Part shown: one piece after another, positions 11,501 to 22,156 of the stretch | How the letters are laid out: every line of letters begins with the position of its first letter | Numbering within the stretch: position 1 is the first letter of the stretch | Source: Mya arenaria | Taxonomy: Eukaryota > Mollusca > Bivalvia > Myida > Myidae | Assembly: GCF_026914265.1 (NCBI RefSeq) | Contig: NC_069130.1 | Location: 42,845,929-42,909,928 of the forward strand | DNA length: 64,000 bases | Reading direction: 5' to 3' | Notes under the pieces: generated by a model | The model's database searches: none | What the model was told of the DNA's origin: nothing | Seen by the model: the letters and a program-made list of their open reading frames with translations, nothing else | Translations under genes and position numbers: made by a program

Positions 11501-14500
11501 AACACTGAACACGTGTTCTAGATGGAACTGGTATAGGTCGATGTGAATCTTGGGGGATCACTGCACACGTGGTCTAGATGACACTGGTATAGTTCGATGT
11601 GATTCTTGGAGGAACACTTAACACATGGTCTAGATGGAACTGGTGTAGGTCGATGTGAATCTAAGGTGGAACACTGAACACGTGGTCTAGATAGAACTTG
11701 TATAGGTCGATGTGAATCTAAGGTGGAACACTGAACACGTGGTCTAGATGGCACTGGTATAGGTCGATGTGAATCTTAGGTGGAACACTGAACACGTGGT
11801 CTAGATGGCACTGGTATAGGTCGATGTGAATCTAAGGTGGAACACTGAACACGTGGTCTAGATGGCACTGGTATAGGTCGATGTGAATCTAAGGTGGAAC
11901 ACTTAACACGTGGTCTAGATGACACTGGTATAGGTCGATGTGAATCTAAGGTGGAACACTGAACACGTGGTCTAGATGACACTGGTATAGGTCGATGTGA
12001 ACCTAAGGTGGAACACTGAACACGTGGTCTAGATGGAACTGGTATAGGTCGATGTGAATTTAAGATGAAACACTGAACACGTGGTCTAGATGGCACAGGT
12101 ATCTATAGGTCGATGTGAATCTTGTGGGAACACTGAACACGTGGTCTAGATGGCACTGGTATAGGTCGATGTGAATCTAAGGTGGAACACTGAACACGTG
12201 GTCTAGATGGCACAGGTATAGGTCGATGTGAATCTTGTGGGGACACTGAACACGTGGTGTAGATGGAACTGGTATATGTCGATGTGAATTTATGGGAACA
12301 CTGAACACGTGGTCTAGATGGAACTGGTATAGGTCGATGTGAATCTAAGGTGGAACACTGAACACGTGGTCTAGATGGAACTGGTATAGGTCGATGTGAA
12401 TCTTGGGGTAACACTGAACACGTGGTCTAGATGGAACTGGTATAGGTCGATGTGAATCTTGGGGTAACACTGAACACGTGGTCTAGATGACACTGGTATA
12501 GGTCGATGTGAATCTTGGGGTAACACTGAACACGTGGTCTAGATGGCACTGGTATAGGTCGATGTGAATCTTGGGGTAACACTGAACACGTGGTCTAGAT
12601 GGAACTGGTATAGGTCGATGTGAATCTTGTGGGAACACTGAACACGTGGTCTAGATGGAACTGGTATAGGTCGATGTGAATTTAAGATGAAACACTGAAC
12701 ACGTGGTCTAGATGGCACAGGTATCTATAGGTCGATGTGAATCTTGTGGGAACACTGAACACGTGGTCTAGATGGCACTGGTATAGGTCGATGTGAATCT
12801 TGTGGGGACACTGAACACGTGGTGTAGATGGAACTGGTATAGGTCGATGTGAATTTTTGGGAACACTAAACACGTGGTCTAGATGGCACTGGTTTAGGTC
12901 GATGTGAATCTAAGATGAAACACTGAACACGTGGTCTAGATGGAACTGGTATGGGTTGATGTGAATTTAAGATGCAACACTGAACACGTGGTCTAGATGG
13001 CACAGGTATCTATAGGTCGATGTGAATCTTGTGGGAACACTGAACAATTGGTCTAGATGGAACTGGTATAGGTCGATGTGAATTTAAGATGAAACACTGA
13101 ACACGTGGTCTAGATGGCACAGGTATCTATAGGTCGATGTGAATCTTGTGGGAACACTGAACACGTGGTCTAGATGGCACTGGTATAGGTCGATGTGAAT
13201 CTTGGGGGAATACTGAACACGTGGTCTAGATGGCACTGGTATAGGTCGATGTGATTCTTGGGAGAACACTAAACAAATGGTCTAGATGGCACTGGTATAG
13301 GTCGATATGAATCTAAGGTGGAACACTGAACACGTGGTCTAGATGGCACTGGTTTAGGTCGATGTGAATCTAAGGTGGAACACTGAACACGTGGTCTAGA
13401 TGTAACTGGTATAGGTCGATGTGAATCTTGGGGAATCACTGAACACGTGGTCTAGATCACACTGGTATAGTTCGATGTGATTCTTGGAGGAGCACTGAAC
13501 ACTTGGTCTAGATGGAACTGATAAAGGTCGATGTGAATCTTTGGGTAACACTGGACACGTGGTCTAGATGACACTGGTATAGGTCGATGTGATTCTTGGG
13601 GGAACACTAAACACGTGGTCTAGATGGCACTGGTATAGGTCGATATGAATCTAAGGTGGAACACTGAACACGTGGTCTAGATGACACTGGTATAGTTCGA
13701 TGTGAATCTAAGGTGAAACAATGAACACGTGGTCTAGATGGCACTGGTATAGGTCGATGTGAATCTAAGGTGGAACACTGAACACGTGGTCTAGATGGCA
13801 CTGGTATAGGTCGATGTGAATCTAAGGTGGAACACTGAACACGTGGTCTAGATGGAACTGGTATATGTCGATGTGAATCTTGGGGAATCACTGAACACGT
13901 GGTCTTGATGACACTGGTATAGTTCGATGTGATTCTTGGAGGAACACTGGACACTTGGTCTAGATGGAACTGATATAGGTCGATGTGAATCTTGGGGTAA
14001 CACTGGACACGTGGTCTAGATGGCACTGGTATAGGTCGATGTGAAACTTGGTGTAACACTGGACACGTGGTCTAGATGGAACTGGTATAGGTCGATGTGA
14101 ATCTTGGGTGAACACTGTACACGTGGTCTAGCGGACACTGGTATAGGTCGATGTGAATCTTAGGGTAACACTGAACACGTGGTCTAGATGGCACTGGTAT
14201 AGGTCGATGTGAATCTAAGGTGGATCACTGAACACGTGGTCTAGATTTCACTGGTATAGATCGATGTGAATTTTGTGGGAAAAATGAACACGTGATCTAG
14301 ATGGCACTGGTATAGGTCGATGTGAATCTAAGGTGGAACACTTAACACGTGGTCTAGATGGAACTGGTATAGGTCAATGTGAATCTAAGGTGGAACACTG
14401 GACACGTGTTCTAGATGGAACTGGTATAGGTCGATGTGAATCTTGGGGTAACACTGAACACGTGGTCTAGATGGAACTGGTATAGGTCGATGTGAATCTT

Positions 14501-15625
14501 GGGGTAACACTGAACACGTGGTCTAGATGACACTGGTATAGGTCGATGTGAATCTTGGGGTAACACTGAACACGTGGTCTAGATGGCACTGGTATAGGTC
14601 GATGTGAATCTTGGGGTAACACTGAACACGTGGTCTAGATGACACTGGTATAGGTCGATGTGAATCTTGGGGTAACACTGGACACGTGGTCTAGATGGAA
14701 CTGGTATAGGTCGATGTGAATCTTGGGGAACACTGAACACGTGGTCTAGATGACACTGGTATAGGTCGATGTGAATCTTGGGTAACACTGAACACGTGGT
14801 CTAGATGGCACTGGTATAGGTCGATGTGAATCTTGGGTGAACACTGAACACGTGGTCTAGATTGCACTGGTATAGGTCGATGTGAATCTAAGGTGAAAGA
14901 CTGAACACGTGGTCTAGATGGAACTGGTATAGGTCGATGTGAATCTAAGGTGAAACAATGAACACGTGGTGTAGATGGAACTGGTATAGGTCGATGTGAA
15001 TCTATGGTGAAAGACTGAACACGTGGTCTAGATGGAACTGGTATAGGTCGATGTGAATCTTGGGTGAACAATGAACACGTGGTCTAGATGTTACTGGTAT
15101 AGGTCGATGTGAATCTAAGGTGAAACAATGAACACGTGGTCTAGATGGCACTGGTATAGGTCGATGTAAATCTAAGGTGGAACACTGAACACGTGGTCTA
15201 GATGGCACTGGTATAGGTCGATGTGAATCTAAGGTGGAACACTTAACACGTGGTCTAGATGACACTGGTATAGGTCGATGTGAATCTAAGGTGGAACACT
15301 GAACACGTGGTCTAGAGGACACTGGTATAGGTCGATGTGAATCTTGTGGGGACACTGAACACTTGGTGTAGATGGAACTGGTATAGGTCGATGTGAACTT
15401 TTGGGAACACTGAACACGTGGTCTAGATGGCACTGGTATAGGTCGATGTGAATCTAAGGTGGAACACTGAACACGTGGTCTAGATGGCACTGGTATAGGT
15501 CGATGTGAATCTTGGGGTAACACTGAACACGTGGTCTAGATGGAACTGGTATGGGTTGATGTGAATTTAAGATGAAACACTGAACACGTGGTCTAGATGG
15601 CACAGGTATAGGTCGATGTGAATCT
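8586..15625. repeat. Satellite array, 56/57-bp monomer, ~125 copies (7.0 kb)
   Basis: The monomer reads GAACACGTGGTCTAGATGG then cactggtataggtcgatgtg then aatctt/aaggtggaacact. Units ending ttggggtaacact are 56 bp, and units ending taaggtggaacact are 57 bp; the two types are interspersed. Nearly every monomer keeps the palindromes CACGTG and TCTAGA. Higher-order structure is visible: the rare variant ttcgatgtgattctt(t/g)gaggaacact recurs at about 9790, 10748, 11594, 13472 and 13924, and gttaatcttatggtaacattg at about 10414 and 11260. This implies block duplications of about 958 and 846 bp. Around 12.1-13.2 kb a subfamily has an extra tatc (gcacaggtatctataggtcg). Runs of 57-bp units leave minus-strand frames of up to 173 codons (RPRVQCSTLDSHRPIPVPS repeats), but the 56-bp units break the frame and there is no gene context. 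Confidence 0.95.
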
Positions 15626-16204
15626 GCTCGCTACATTTCCTACATAGCTGAACCGGCGTAAGACGACCTGCCAAAGTTAGAATTTGGGTTAAGATATCTA
15701 CTGCATACATAACATGTAGATTCTTTTGAAACCTGGTTATCCCTTTTCATTTTTGTATCAATTGTGCAGAAAAGGAAAACAAACACCTTATATACCTTAT
15801 ATTATATATATATCAGTGTGGTATTTCAAAGATTGCAATATGTGTGTTCCACGTCCGATATTAGTTGTAATAAAGTGCAATTACATACAAACTGTAGAAA
15901 TTTAGTGAAAAGCCAAAAAAGTGTTGTTGTTTTATTCTTTTTTTGAGAACCCGGATAACGTTTCAAATTTAAAATGGTCAAATTTAAACATGTTCATTCA
16001 TAAAACCACCCTACGGCAATAAAAAGGTTGGGTCGGGAGAAAAAAATGGGTCGGTCGGGTAAATAAAAAAACAAAAACATTATTTGTTCACGTGTAATGC
16101 ATTTTCGTCATTTATTTTACATTTAGCCAGCAATAACCTTTCAACTGATACAAAAACTACATGAGTTACCTGGCATCAAGATGAATCATTACTTTTGAAA
16201 ATCT
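15626..16204. other. Unique-looking spacer right of the 56/57-bp satellite
   Basis: AT-rich sequence with a short G-rich patch (ggttgggtcgggagaaaaaaatgggtcgg, about 16027-16055). No gene or element with clear ends was found. Confidence 0.35.
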
Positions 16205-16463
16205 GGTCCAAATTTCTCGAAACGTCTTAAGTCCCTTTCTAAAGGATTAAGCAAAGCTCACATTTTCTGTGTTGGTATAATTTGTGCAATATTTACATTC
16301 TTAACAGTTTTTGGACATCAAAAGGAAATGATATGTAAGCTTACCACCATAAGCTATGTTTTATTTAGTAAGGTCATAATTAAGAAAAGGTCAGAAATTT
16401 GGCTTAAAGATATAACCTACTTAATTTGTTTTTACGCTTAAGAGGTTTCCAGAAATTGGGGCC
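16205..16463. mobile_element. MITE with GGCCCCAATTTCTCGAAAC inverted ends (copy A)
   Basis: The left end GGTCCAAATTTCTCGAAACG pairs with the right end CCAGAAATTGGGGCC and the adjoining cgcttaagaggttt. Behind the ends are cttaagtccctttctaaaggattaagc and its near reverse complement. The element is about 259 bp with no coding capacity. A better preserved copy of the same family lies at 58150-58400. Confidence 0.6.
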
Positions 16464-16619
16464 AGATTATGTGTGGGTTGGATTCTTTACGAAAAAAATA
16501 TAACTGTGAAAACCTCTTACCACGTGTGTTTAAAGTGAACATATAATTATGTTCAAAACTTACAGAGTTGCATTTTGTGGACGTAATATTGACTAAAAAG
16601 TGATTTAAACACTTGCTTA

Positions 16620-16932
16620 TGCACCAGTCAATTGTAACCACGGCCCCCACAGGTTCGGGGGTATACCGGGGATAGCCGGGGAAATGAGCCGTGTTTTTAC
16701 CTTCCAAGTGGCACCTCAGTGCCGGGTGAATGCGGTGGTTTTGTCTTTGCGCCAAACTCGCGGGAAATGATCCTTACCTGTGGACCCTGGGGTTCGGGGG
16801 CATTTGGCGGGGATTTGACTAGCAGTTCGTCTCCGCAGGGCGGGGATTTTTCCTGGGCTTGACTGGACCGAAAGTCAAAGCCCCCGCTATTCCCCGGACC
16901 TGGGGGAGCCGTGGTTACAGGTGACTGGAGCA
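16620..16932. mobile_element. Harbinger-like MITE, copy 1 (TSD TTA)
   Basis: The element starts TGCACCAGTCAATTGTAACC and ends gtgactggagca. It is flanked by TTA at 16617-16619 and 16933-16935. The interior is unusually GC-rich (gtataccggggatagccggggaaatg, cgtctccgcagggcggggatttt). A 3-bp TWA duplication is the hallmark of PIF/Harbinger elements. No transposase is present (313 bp). It sits just downstream of the PHD-like exon at 17145-16994. Confidence 0.8.
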
Positions 16933-16993
16933 TTACAAAATTATAAACACATTTGATTTTTTTTAGACTTTAAAATGTGATGTGACCTAAAAC

Positions 16994-17916
16994 TCAAACA
17001 TTACCAGTACACATCGGACAGACGACAGTGGCCTCGTGCGCCAAGCAAGAATCACACTTCCGGTCCTCGTGCCGCACTGCGCTCACGTGATTATTACATG
17101 CGGGATGGTAACGGCGATGGCAAGATTCGCAGAAACTGATCTCGCCTGGAAATACATAGTTGTTAATGTTATTTATCTTCTTCACGAATGTAAAGTGTAG
17201 TTTTCAGTCAAACATCTGGACTGGTATTCAGTATTAGTCTTAAAGCTGCACTCTCACAGATTTACTGTTTTGACAACTTCTTCATTTATTAATAATCAAG
17301 TGGTTTTAATTCGTTACTGAAAAGAAAGATAACCTTTAAGCTTAATTACACCGTCAAACTTGAGTAACAGCCCTTTGTCTGATCGCATTGTTTTCTCATA
17401 CTATACAGGCATTTTAGTGAAGCATTTATAGGGGAATCCATGTCATATAAAGAAATGTACAGGGGTGGATCCAGGATTTGACGTGAAAAGGGGTGTATCT
17501 TACGGGCGTAACCTTTCGACTTGCGCTCCTCCCTCAGAAATTGTGCATTTTGGGCGCCTTTTATTACTTTTTTCTCATACATTGAAATAAAAAGTAAACT
17601 TGGACGATTTTCGGGTGACGCGCCCCGGCTGCGCCCCGTGGAATCGCCAGTGGTATGCATATCTTTGATTATCTCCAAAGATCAATTAAAAAATATAGAG
17701 AAACATGAACATGAACATTCGAAACACCGGAACCATCGGATCGGACAGCAATCCTCAATTTTAGACATTCAACTTTTTCATGAGTTGTAATCAATTGCTG
17801 AGAAACATACAATTTAAATCAATATTACCTAAGACTCTGCTGCAACACTTTACAATGTTCACATTCGGATAAAAGGCATGACACGCCCTGCAGTTTAATC
17901 GACTGTGCTCCGGCAT
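16994..17916 (-). CDS. PHD-like C4HC3 zinc finger protein, 2 coding exons, 79 residues as read
   Basis: On the minus strand, exon 1 is 17916-17829. It starts ATG (MPEHSRLNCRACHAF), is preceded by an in-frame TAA, and ends before gtaat. Exon 2 starts at 17145 after tatttccag. The 29-codon exon plus one base joins exon 2 in phase and gives CRAC (residues 9-12), CESC (35-38), H43, C46 and CDSC (60-63). The spacing is C-x2-C-x22-C-x2-C-x4-H-x2-C-x13-C-x2-C, which fits the PHD-finger ligand order. A further C-x2-C pair (CPMC, 72-75) follows. PHD fingers usually bind histone H3 tails, but the Trp normally two residues before the seventh ligand is absent (Lys-Cys here). A tandem zinc finger or B-box start is an alternative. 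Exon 2 either runs to TGA at 16996-16994 (79 residues) or splices at 17005 (ACTG/gtaatg) to an exon I could not find. No nearby poly(A) signal settles this. Confidence 0.6.
17244..17290. mobile_element. Fragment of TTAA-flanked MITE end
   Basis: TTAA followed by AGCTGCACTCTCACAGATTTACTG matches the terminal sequence of the complete copy at 30848-31199. Only one end is recognised. It lies between the two exons of the PHD-like gene. Confidence 0.5.
17463..17655. repeat. Dispersed repeat (also at 25640-25790, inverted)
   Basis: This stretch runs from ggggtggatccaggatttg to cgccccgtgg. Its segment cattgaaataaaaagtaaacttggacgattttcg matches the reverse complement of 25677-25710, and both copies have a gtggatcc motif at the same end. 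It lies in the intron of the PHD-like gene. No coding capacity or clear ends were seen. Confidence 0.5.
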
Positions 17917-18310
17917 TTCCGTGAAGTGACCAAATGACGCAATACATGACGTCAAAATGAAATATTACGTCGACGCACGTTGAATTTGGCGATAATAAAC
18001 GCGCTGTTACAGTCTGAGGTGGCTTTAGGCCAGCGCCATGCAAAGTTAACTATTTCATTTTTACTGACCAAGATGTGAAAAATATTTATTGAAAACTATG
18101 ATGGCTGAATTATTCAATCACTTTCTGGCATGTTGTCACCAACAGACGCCAACATAACGGAGCGCAAAAACGCCTTTTGTAAGGCAACAAAACGACAATA
18201 TAACTGAAGTGTCGTGTTGTTGATCTGTCTTATTTTGCCTTTAAGCGTGTGTGTTTGTACACCAACACGCCAGAATGAGAAATATGGCGCCAATACAACA
18301 AAAACAGAAC
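17917..18310. other. Probable 5' flank of the PHD-like gene
   Basis: Sequence between the PHD-like start codon and the 21-bp array. A TGACGTCA palindrome-like core occurs at 17947-17955 (catgacgtc), and aataaacgcg lies further out. No TATA box is convincing. Promoter function is inferred from position only. Confidence 0.3.
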
Positions 18311-19418
18311 CTTACAGCTCAAATACAGTAGCTTGCAGCTCAAATACGGTATCCTACAGCTTAAATACAGTAGCTTGCAGCTCAAATACAGTATCTTGCA
18401 GCTCAAATACAGTATCTTGCAGCTCAAATACAGTATCTTGCAGCTCAAATACGGTATCTTGCAGCTCAAATACAGTATATTGCAGCTCAAATACAGTATC
18501 TTGTAGTATCTTGCAGCTCAAATACAGTATCTGCAGCTCAAATACAGTATCATGCAGCTCAAATACGGTATCTTGCAGCTCAAATACAGTATATTGCAGC
18601 TCAAATACAGTATCTTGCAGCTCAAATACAGTATCTTGCAGCTCAAATACAGTATCTTGCAGCTCAATTACAGTATCTTGCAGCTCAAATACAGTATCTT
18701 GCAGCTCAAATACAGTATCTTGCAGCTCAAATACAGTATCTTGCAGCTCAATTACAGTATCTTGCAGCTCAAATACAGTATCTTGCAGCTCAAAAACAGT
18801 ATCTTGCAGCTCAAATACAGTATCTTGCAGCTCAAAAACAGTATCTTGCAGCTCAAATACAGTATCTTGCAGCTCAAATATAGTATCTTGCAGCTCAAAA
18901 ACAGTATCTTGCAGCTCAAATACCGTATCTTGCAGCTAAAATGCGGTATCTTGCAGCTCAAATACGGTATTTTGCAGCTAAAATACGGTATCTTGCAGCT
19001 CAAATACGGTATCTTGCAGCTCAAATACGGTATCTTGCAGCTCAAATACGGTATCTTGCAGCTCAAATACGGTATCTTGCAGCTCAAATACAGTATATTG
19101 CAGCTCAAATACGGTATCTTGCAGTATCTTGCAGCTCAAATACGGTATCTTGCAGCTCAAATACAGTATCTGCAGCTCAAATACAGTATCATGCAGCTCA
19201 AATACGGTATCTTGCAGCTCAAATACAGTATATTGCAGCTCAAATACAGTATCTTGCAGTATCTTGCGGCTCAAATACGGTATCTTGCATCTCAAATACA
19301 GTATATTGCAGCTCAAATACAGTATCTTACAGCTCAAATACAGTATCTTACAGCTCAAATACAGTATCTTGCAGCTCAAATACAGTATCTTACAGCTCAA
19401 ATACAGTATCTTACAGCT
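18311..19418. repeat. 21-bp satellite, ~53 copies (CAGCTCAAATACAGTATCTTG)
   Basis: Nearly uniform 21-bp monomers alternate between aatacagtatctt and aatacggtatctt variants. Short interruptions (cttgtagtatcttg at about 18501, cttgcagtatcttg at about 19120 and 19255) and tctgcagctc deletions recur in the same order. This shows that a block around 18460-18560 was copied to around 19095-19195. Because 21 is divisible by 3, several frames stay open for more than 100 codons (SSNTVSC and LQLKYSI heptads); they are not genes. The last units (tcttacagctc) run into a TTAA-MITE-like sequence (ctatattctcacagattgacag). Confidence 0.95.
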
Positions 19419-19896
19419 ATATTCTCACAGATTGACAGTTTAGACATTAAGAAAAACACAATTTCACAGGATCAGCTTATTTTGCATCAATGCCTTCAAA
19501 TCAGTAATGTAAGATAATTCACAATAGCATTGATCTGCCTTAAATTTCATTTTTCTTAAAACATAAGTAACGATTTCAGAAAACATCATTTTTGAAAGTA
19601 AATATAAAAAAACTGCGACTGAGCATGTATTCAAACCACCTTTAGTCTTTGCAAACTTAAACCATTTTCCTAAATTAAGTATCTCGCTAGTCAGTTGATA
19701 TTATCAATATCTTAAATACTTTATTTCATTGATTTTATTGAATATATACATACCATTATACCTTTAAAACAACTATTTTTTTGCCTTTAATGTGGACTTT
19801 AATTAATCGACTTAAGTTAACCAATGGCTTAAGATGTTTTATGAATTCCGGCCCAGATCATTTGTCAGCAGTCAATTTGCGAGAGTGCAGCTTTAA
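19419..19896. mobile_element. Possible TTAA-type MITE, degenerate
   Basis: The left end tattctcacagattgacag and the right end gcgagagtgcagcttTAA (19879-19896) resemble the TTAA-flanked termini seen at 30848-31199. The interior does not match that copy, so this may be two fragments rather than one element. The rest is AT-rich with no gene. Confidence 0.35.
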
Positions 19897-20174
19897 ACAA
19901 ACTTTAAATGCTAATTATAACAATCCGTCATGTAAATACTATACTAAACACGAAATCTGTTTTTAAATATATTTAGTATACATCTTTTAAATTGCCAGTA
20001 AAGACTGATGCTGGCGTTGTATACCGCATAAAACTCATTGCGCATGTATCCTACATGTGCTCCATGCATATGCCTGGTTCAACAAAGTTGCAGGGAAACG
20101 CTGTTACGGGTATTGAAAATAAAATTGAAAAAAAAATCACGGAAGCACATCCATCCTGGACGGACTTGTAACGC

Positions 20175-20487
20175 ACCTGCCCACAGAGACTTGAATGTAT
20201 GATGCAGATCCCAACAGCAAAAAATCCACTAGGGTTATATAATTGACAATTATATAACCCTAGTGGATTTTTTGATTTTATAGAAAGTTGAAAAATCGTC
20301 GACAAATCATGTTTAATAGTTGAATTGTGTTCCATGACGTGTTAAGCAGCCCATAAAATGTTGTATTTTTTTATTTTCAGGGAAAAGACTGATTTTACCC
20401 AACTGAGGCCACAGGCAACTATTAAAAGTAAGCCAGGGGCAGCTGTTGGGATCTGCATCATACATTCAAGTCTCTGTGCACCTGCCT
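20175..20487. repeat. Nested inverted repeats with a perfect 55-bp palindrome
   Basis: The outer arms cacagagacttgaatgtatgatgcagatcccaacagc (20180s-20217) and gctgttgggatctgcatcatacattcaagtctctgtg (20440-20477) are reverse complements. Inside the left arm lies an exact palindrome at 20220-20274: 27-bp arms (aaaaaatccactagggttat plus ataattg) around one central A. The right part (20255-20450) has a diverged inverted counterpart at 38110-38325, which shares ctcagttgggtaaaat and tgatttgtcgacgat. This looks like a foldback transposon that has re-inserted or rearranged on itself. Confidence 0.7.
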
Positions 20488-20489
20488 AC

Positions 20490-21590
20490 TATGTCCGTGT
20501 GTTCTTGTCAGCATTTGTTATATAATCACCAGTTATTTTCATTCCTTTAGGCCTCGCTATCCCTGACATGTTTAAATTATTTAGACTAATTCATAGAAAG
20601 CACGACATACATTCATATTATTCGATTTTGTTCAGTGGTTATTTTTTATCAACATATCATTTTTATACAACATATCTAAGGTCAATATCAAGGTCACATT
20701 CAGATGTCAAAAACATGATTTGACACTTCTTACTATACGTCATTTAACCGCGATACGCATACATAGGTCGTGTAGTGAATGTGACGTCAGTGTGAAAGAT
20801 GCTGTCAAACAGAATGGAGGCCCGAATGTAACAAAGGTCAAGGATACTTGCACGATTATTTATATTTCTTTTGTCTTTGTTATAGTTAGATGACCTGAAT
20901 TAAAATGTCATTGATTAAGAATGGGCGGAATGAGCGTTCAATATGAATGACTGACACATTGTCAACACAAAATCTGACGCAGGGAGTGTATATCAGATGA
21001 TTGGCAATGGGCGGACATTTGAACACCCGCGAATGTTGAAATTCTTTATGGTTAACCTTAGTACGTAATAATTGCCTATCTGCAATTTCATAGGCTGTAA
21101 ATTTAGGTTTCATTCTTAAATTTATTTGGCATGTCATGATGATAAAAACTGACTATATCAGCAATATATGAAACAATCCATTTATGATTGTCGCGGTTCA
21201 ATAAGTCGTTAATGTATCCAGTAGCCACGGCGCCTTTACAGATCAGATGGGATTTTGTAATTTTGTCCACATTGTTGTAATATTACGGTTTTTCTTTTTT
21301 TCTTTTAAGTTCATTTAATACAACTGGCAGTTTAACGAAAATGACATATCACTTGAATCGGTTTTTAAAGCGCACTGAACCATTTTTCGAAGTTCTAAAA
21401 TGTTCCTAAGCGTACCAAACTTAAGTAGCTTACTTCAATGAGCCAATATTTTAACTTATTCTCGATTTTACCTAATAAACTTATTTTATAGTGATAATCA
21501 TAAATATATTTCCTTTAATACAGTCCAAAACCTTTTAAGTATATAAGCATTACAAAAACCAAACAAAAGCAGAAATAGTGAGCTTAACTT
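20490..21590. other. Intergenic, nothing recognised
   Basis: AT-rich sequence with no supported gene, RNA or element ends. The 83-codon minus frame at 20886-21137 has no recognisable domain. Confidence 0.35.
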
Positions 21591-21744
21591 GATCCTGTTT
21601 TAAAGGACTTAAGATGGTTCGAGAAAACATTCCTGTTTTAAAGGACTTAAGATGTTTCGAGAAAACATTCCTGTTTTAAAGGACTTAAGATGTTTCGAGA
21701 AAACATTCCTGTTTTAAAGGACTTAAGATGTTTCGAGTGAACAT
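21591..21744. repeat. 38-bp tandem repeat, 4 copies
   Basis: The unit ttcctgttttaaaggactta plus agatgtttcgagaaaaca recurs with tcctg at 21593, 21631, 21669 and 21707, exactly 38 bp apart. The copies are almost identical, so the array is young. Confidence 0.9.
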
Positions 21745-21852
21745 TAAGCCTTTCTTTCAATCATAGGTCTGAACCAATCTGACATTTCTGTTTAATTATT
21801 CTTAAAAAAACTGGACTACATTACATTGTATGAACTACTACCGTACTTCTAA

Positions 21853-22153
21853 TGCACCAGTCAATTGTAACCACGCCCTCCCCCAGGTAAATGGGCCGTG
21901 TTTTTACCTTTCAAGTGGCCCCGTAGTGCCGGGTGAATGCGGTGGTTTTGTCTTCGCGCAAAATATAGAGGGGAATGGGCCTTACCTAGGGTCCCTTGGG
22001 TGCGGGGGCATTTGGCGGGGGTTTTACCATCAGTTCGTCCCCGCAGGGCGGGGATTTTACCCGGAGTTGGCTGGACCGAAAGTCAAAAAGTCCCCGCTAT
22101 TCCCCGGACCTGGGGGGGGGGAGGAAGGGCCGTTGTTACAATTGACTGGTGCA
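21853..22153. mobile_element. Harbinger-like MITE, copy 2 (TSD TAA)
   Basis: The termini TGCACCAGTCAATTGTAACC and ACAATTGACTGGTGCA are flanked by TAA at 21850-21852 and 22154-22156. The length is 301 bp. The interior contains the family-typical ctggaccgaaagtcaaa and a G run (22110-22119). No transposase. Confidence 0.85.
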
Positions 22154-22156
22154 TAA

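Noticed and set aside
15002..15523. 173-codon minus-strand frame of RPRVQCSTLDSHRPIPVPS repeats
   Set aside because: It is the 57-bp satellite read in one frame. 56-bp units break it nearby, and equivalent frames occur all along the array with no gene signals.
18214..19517. Long frames (up to 321 codons) of SSNTVSC / LQLKYSI heptads
   Set aside because: The 21-bp period is a multiple of three, so several frames on both strands stay open; there is no amino-acid-level conservation beyond the DNA repeat.
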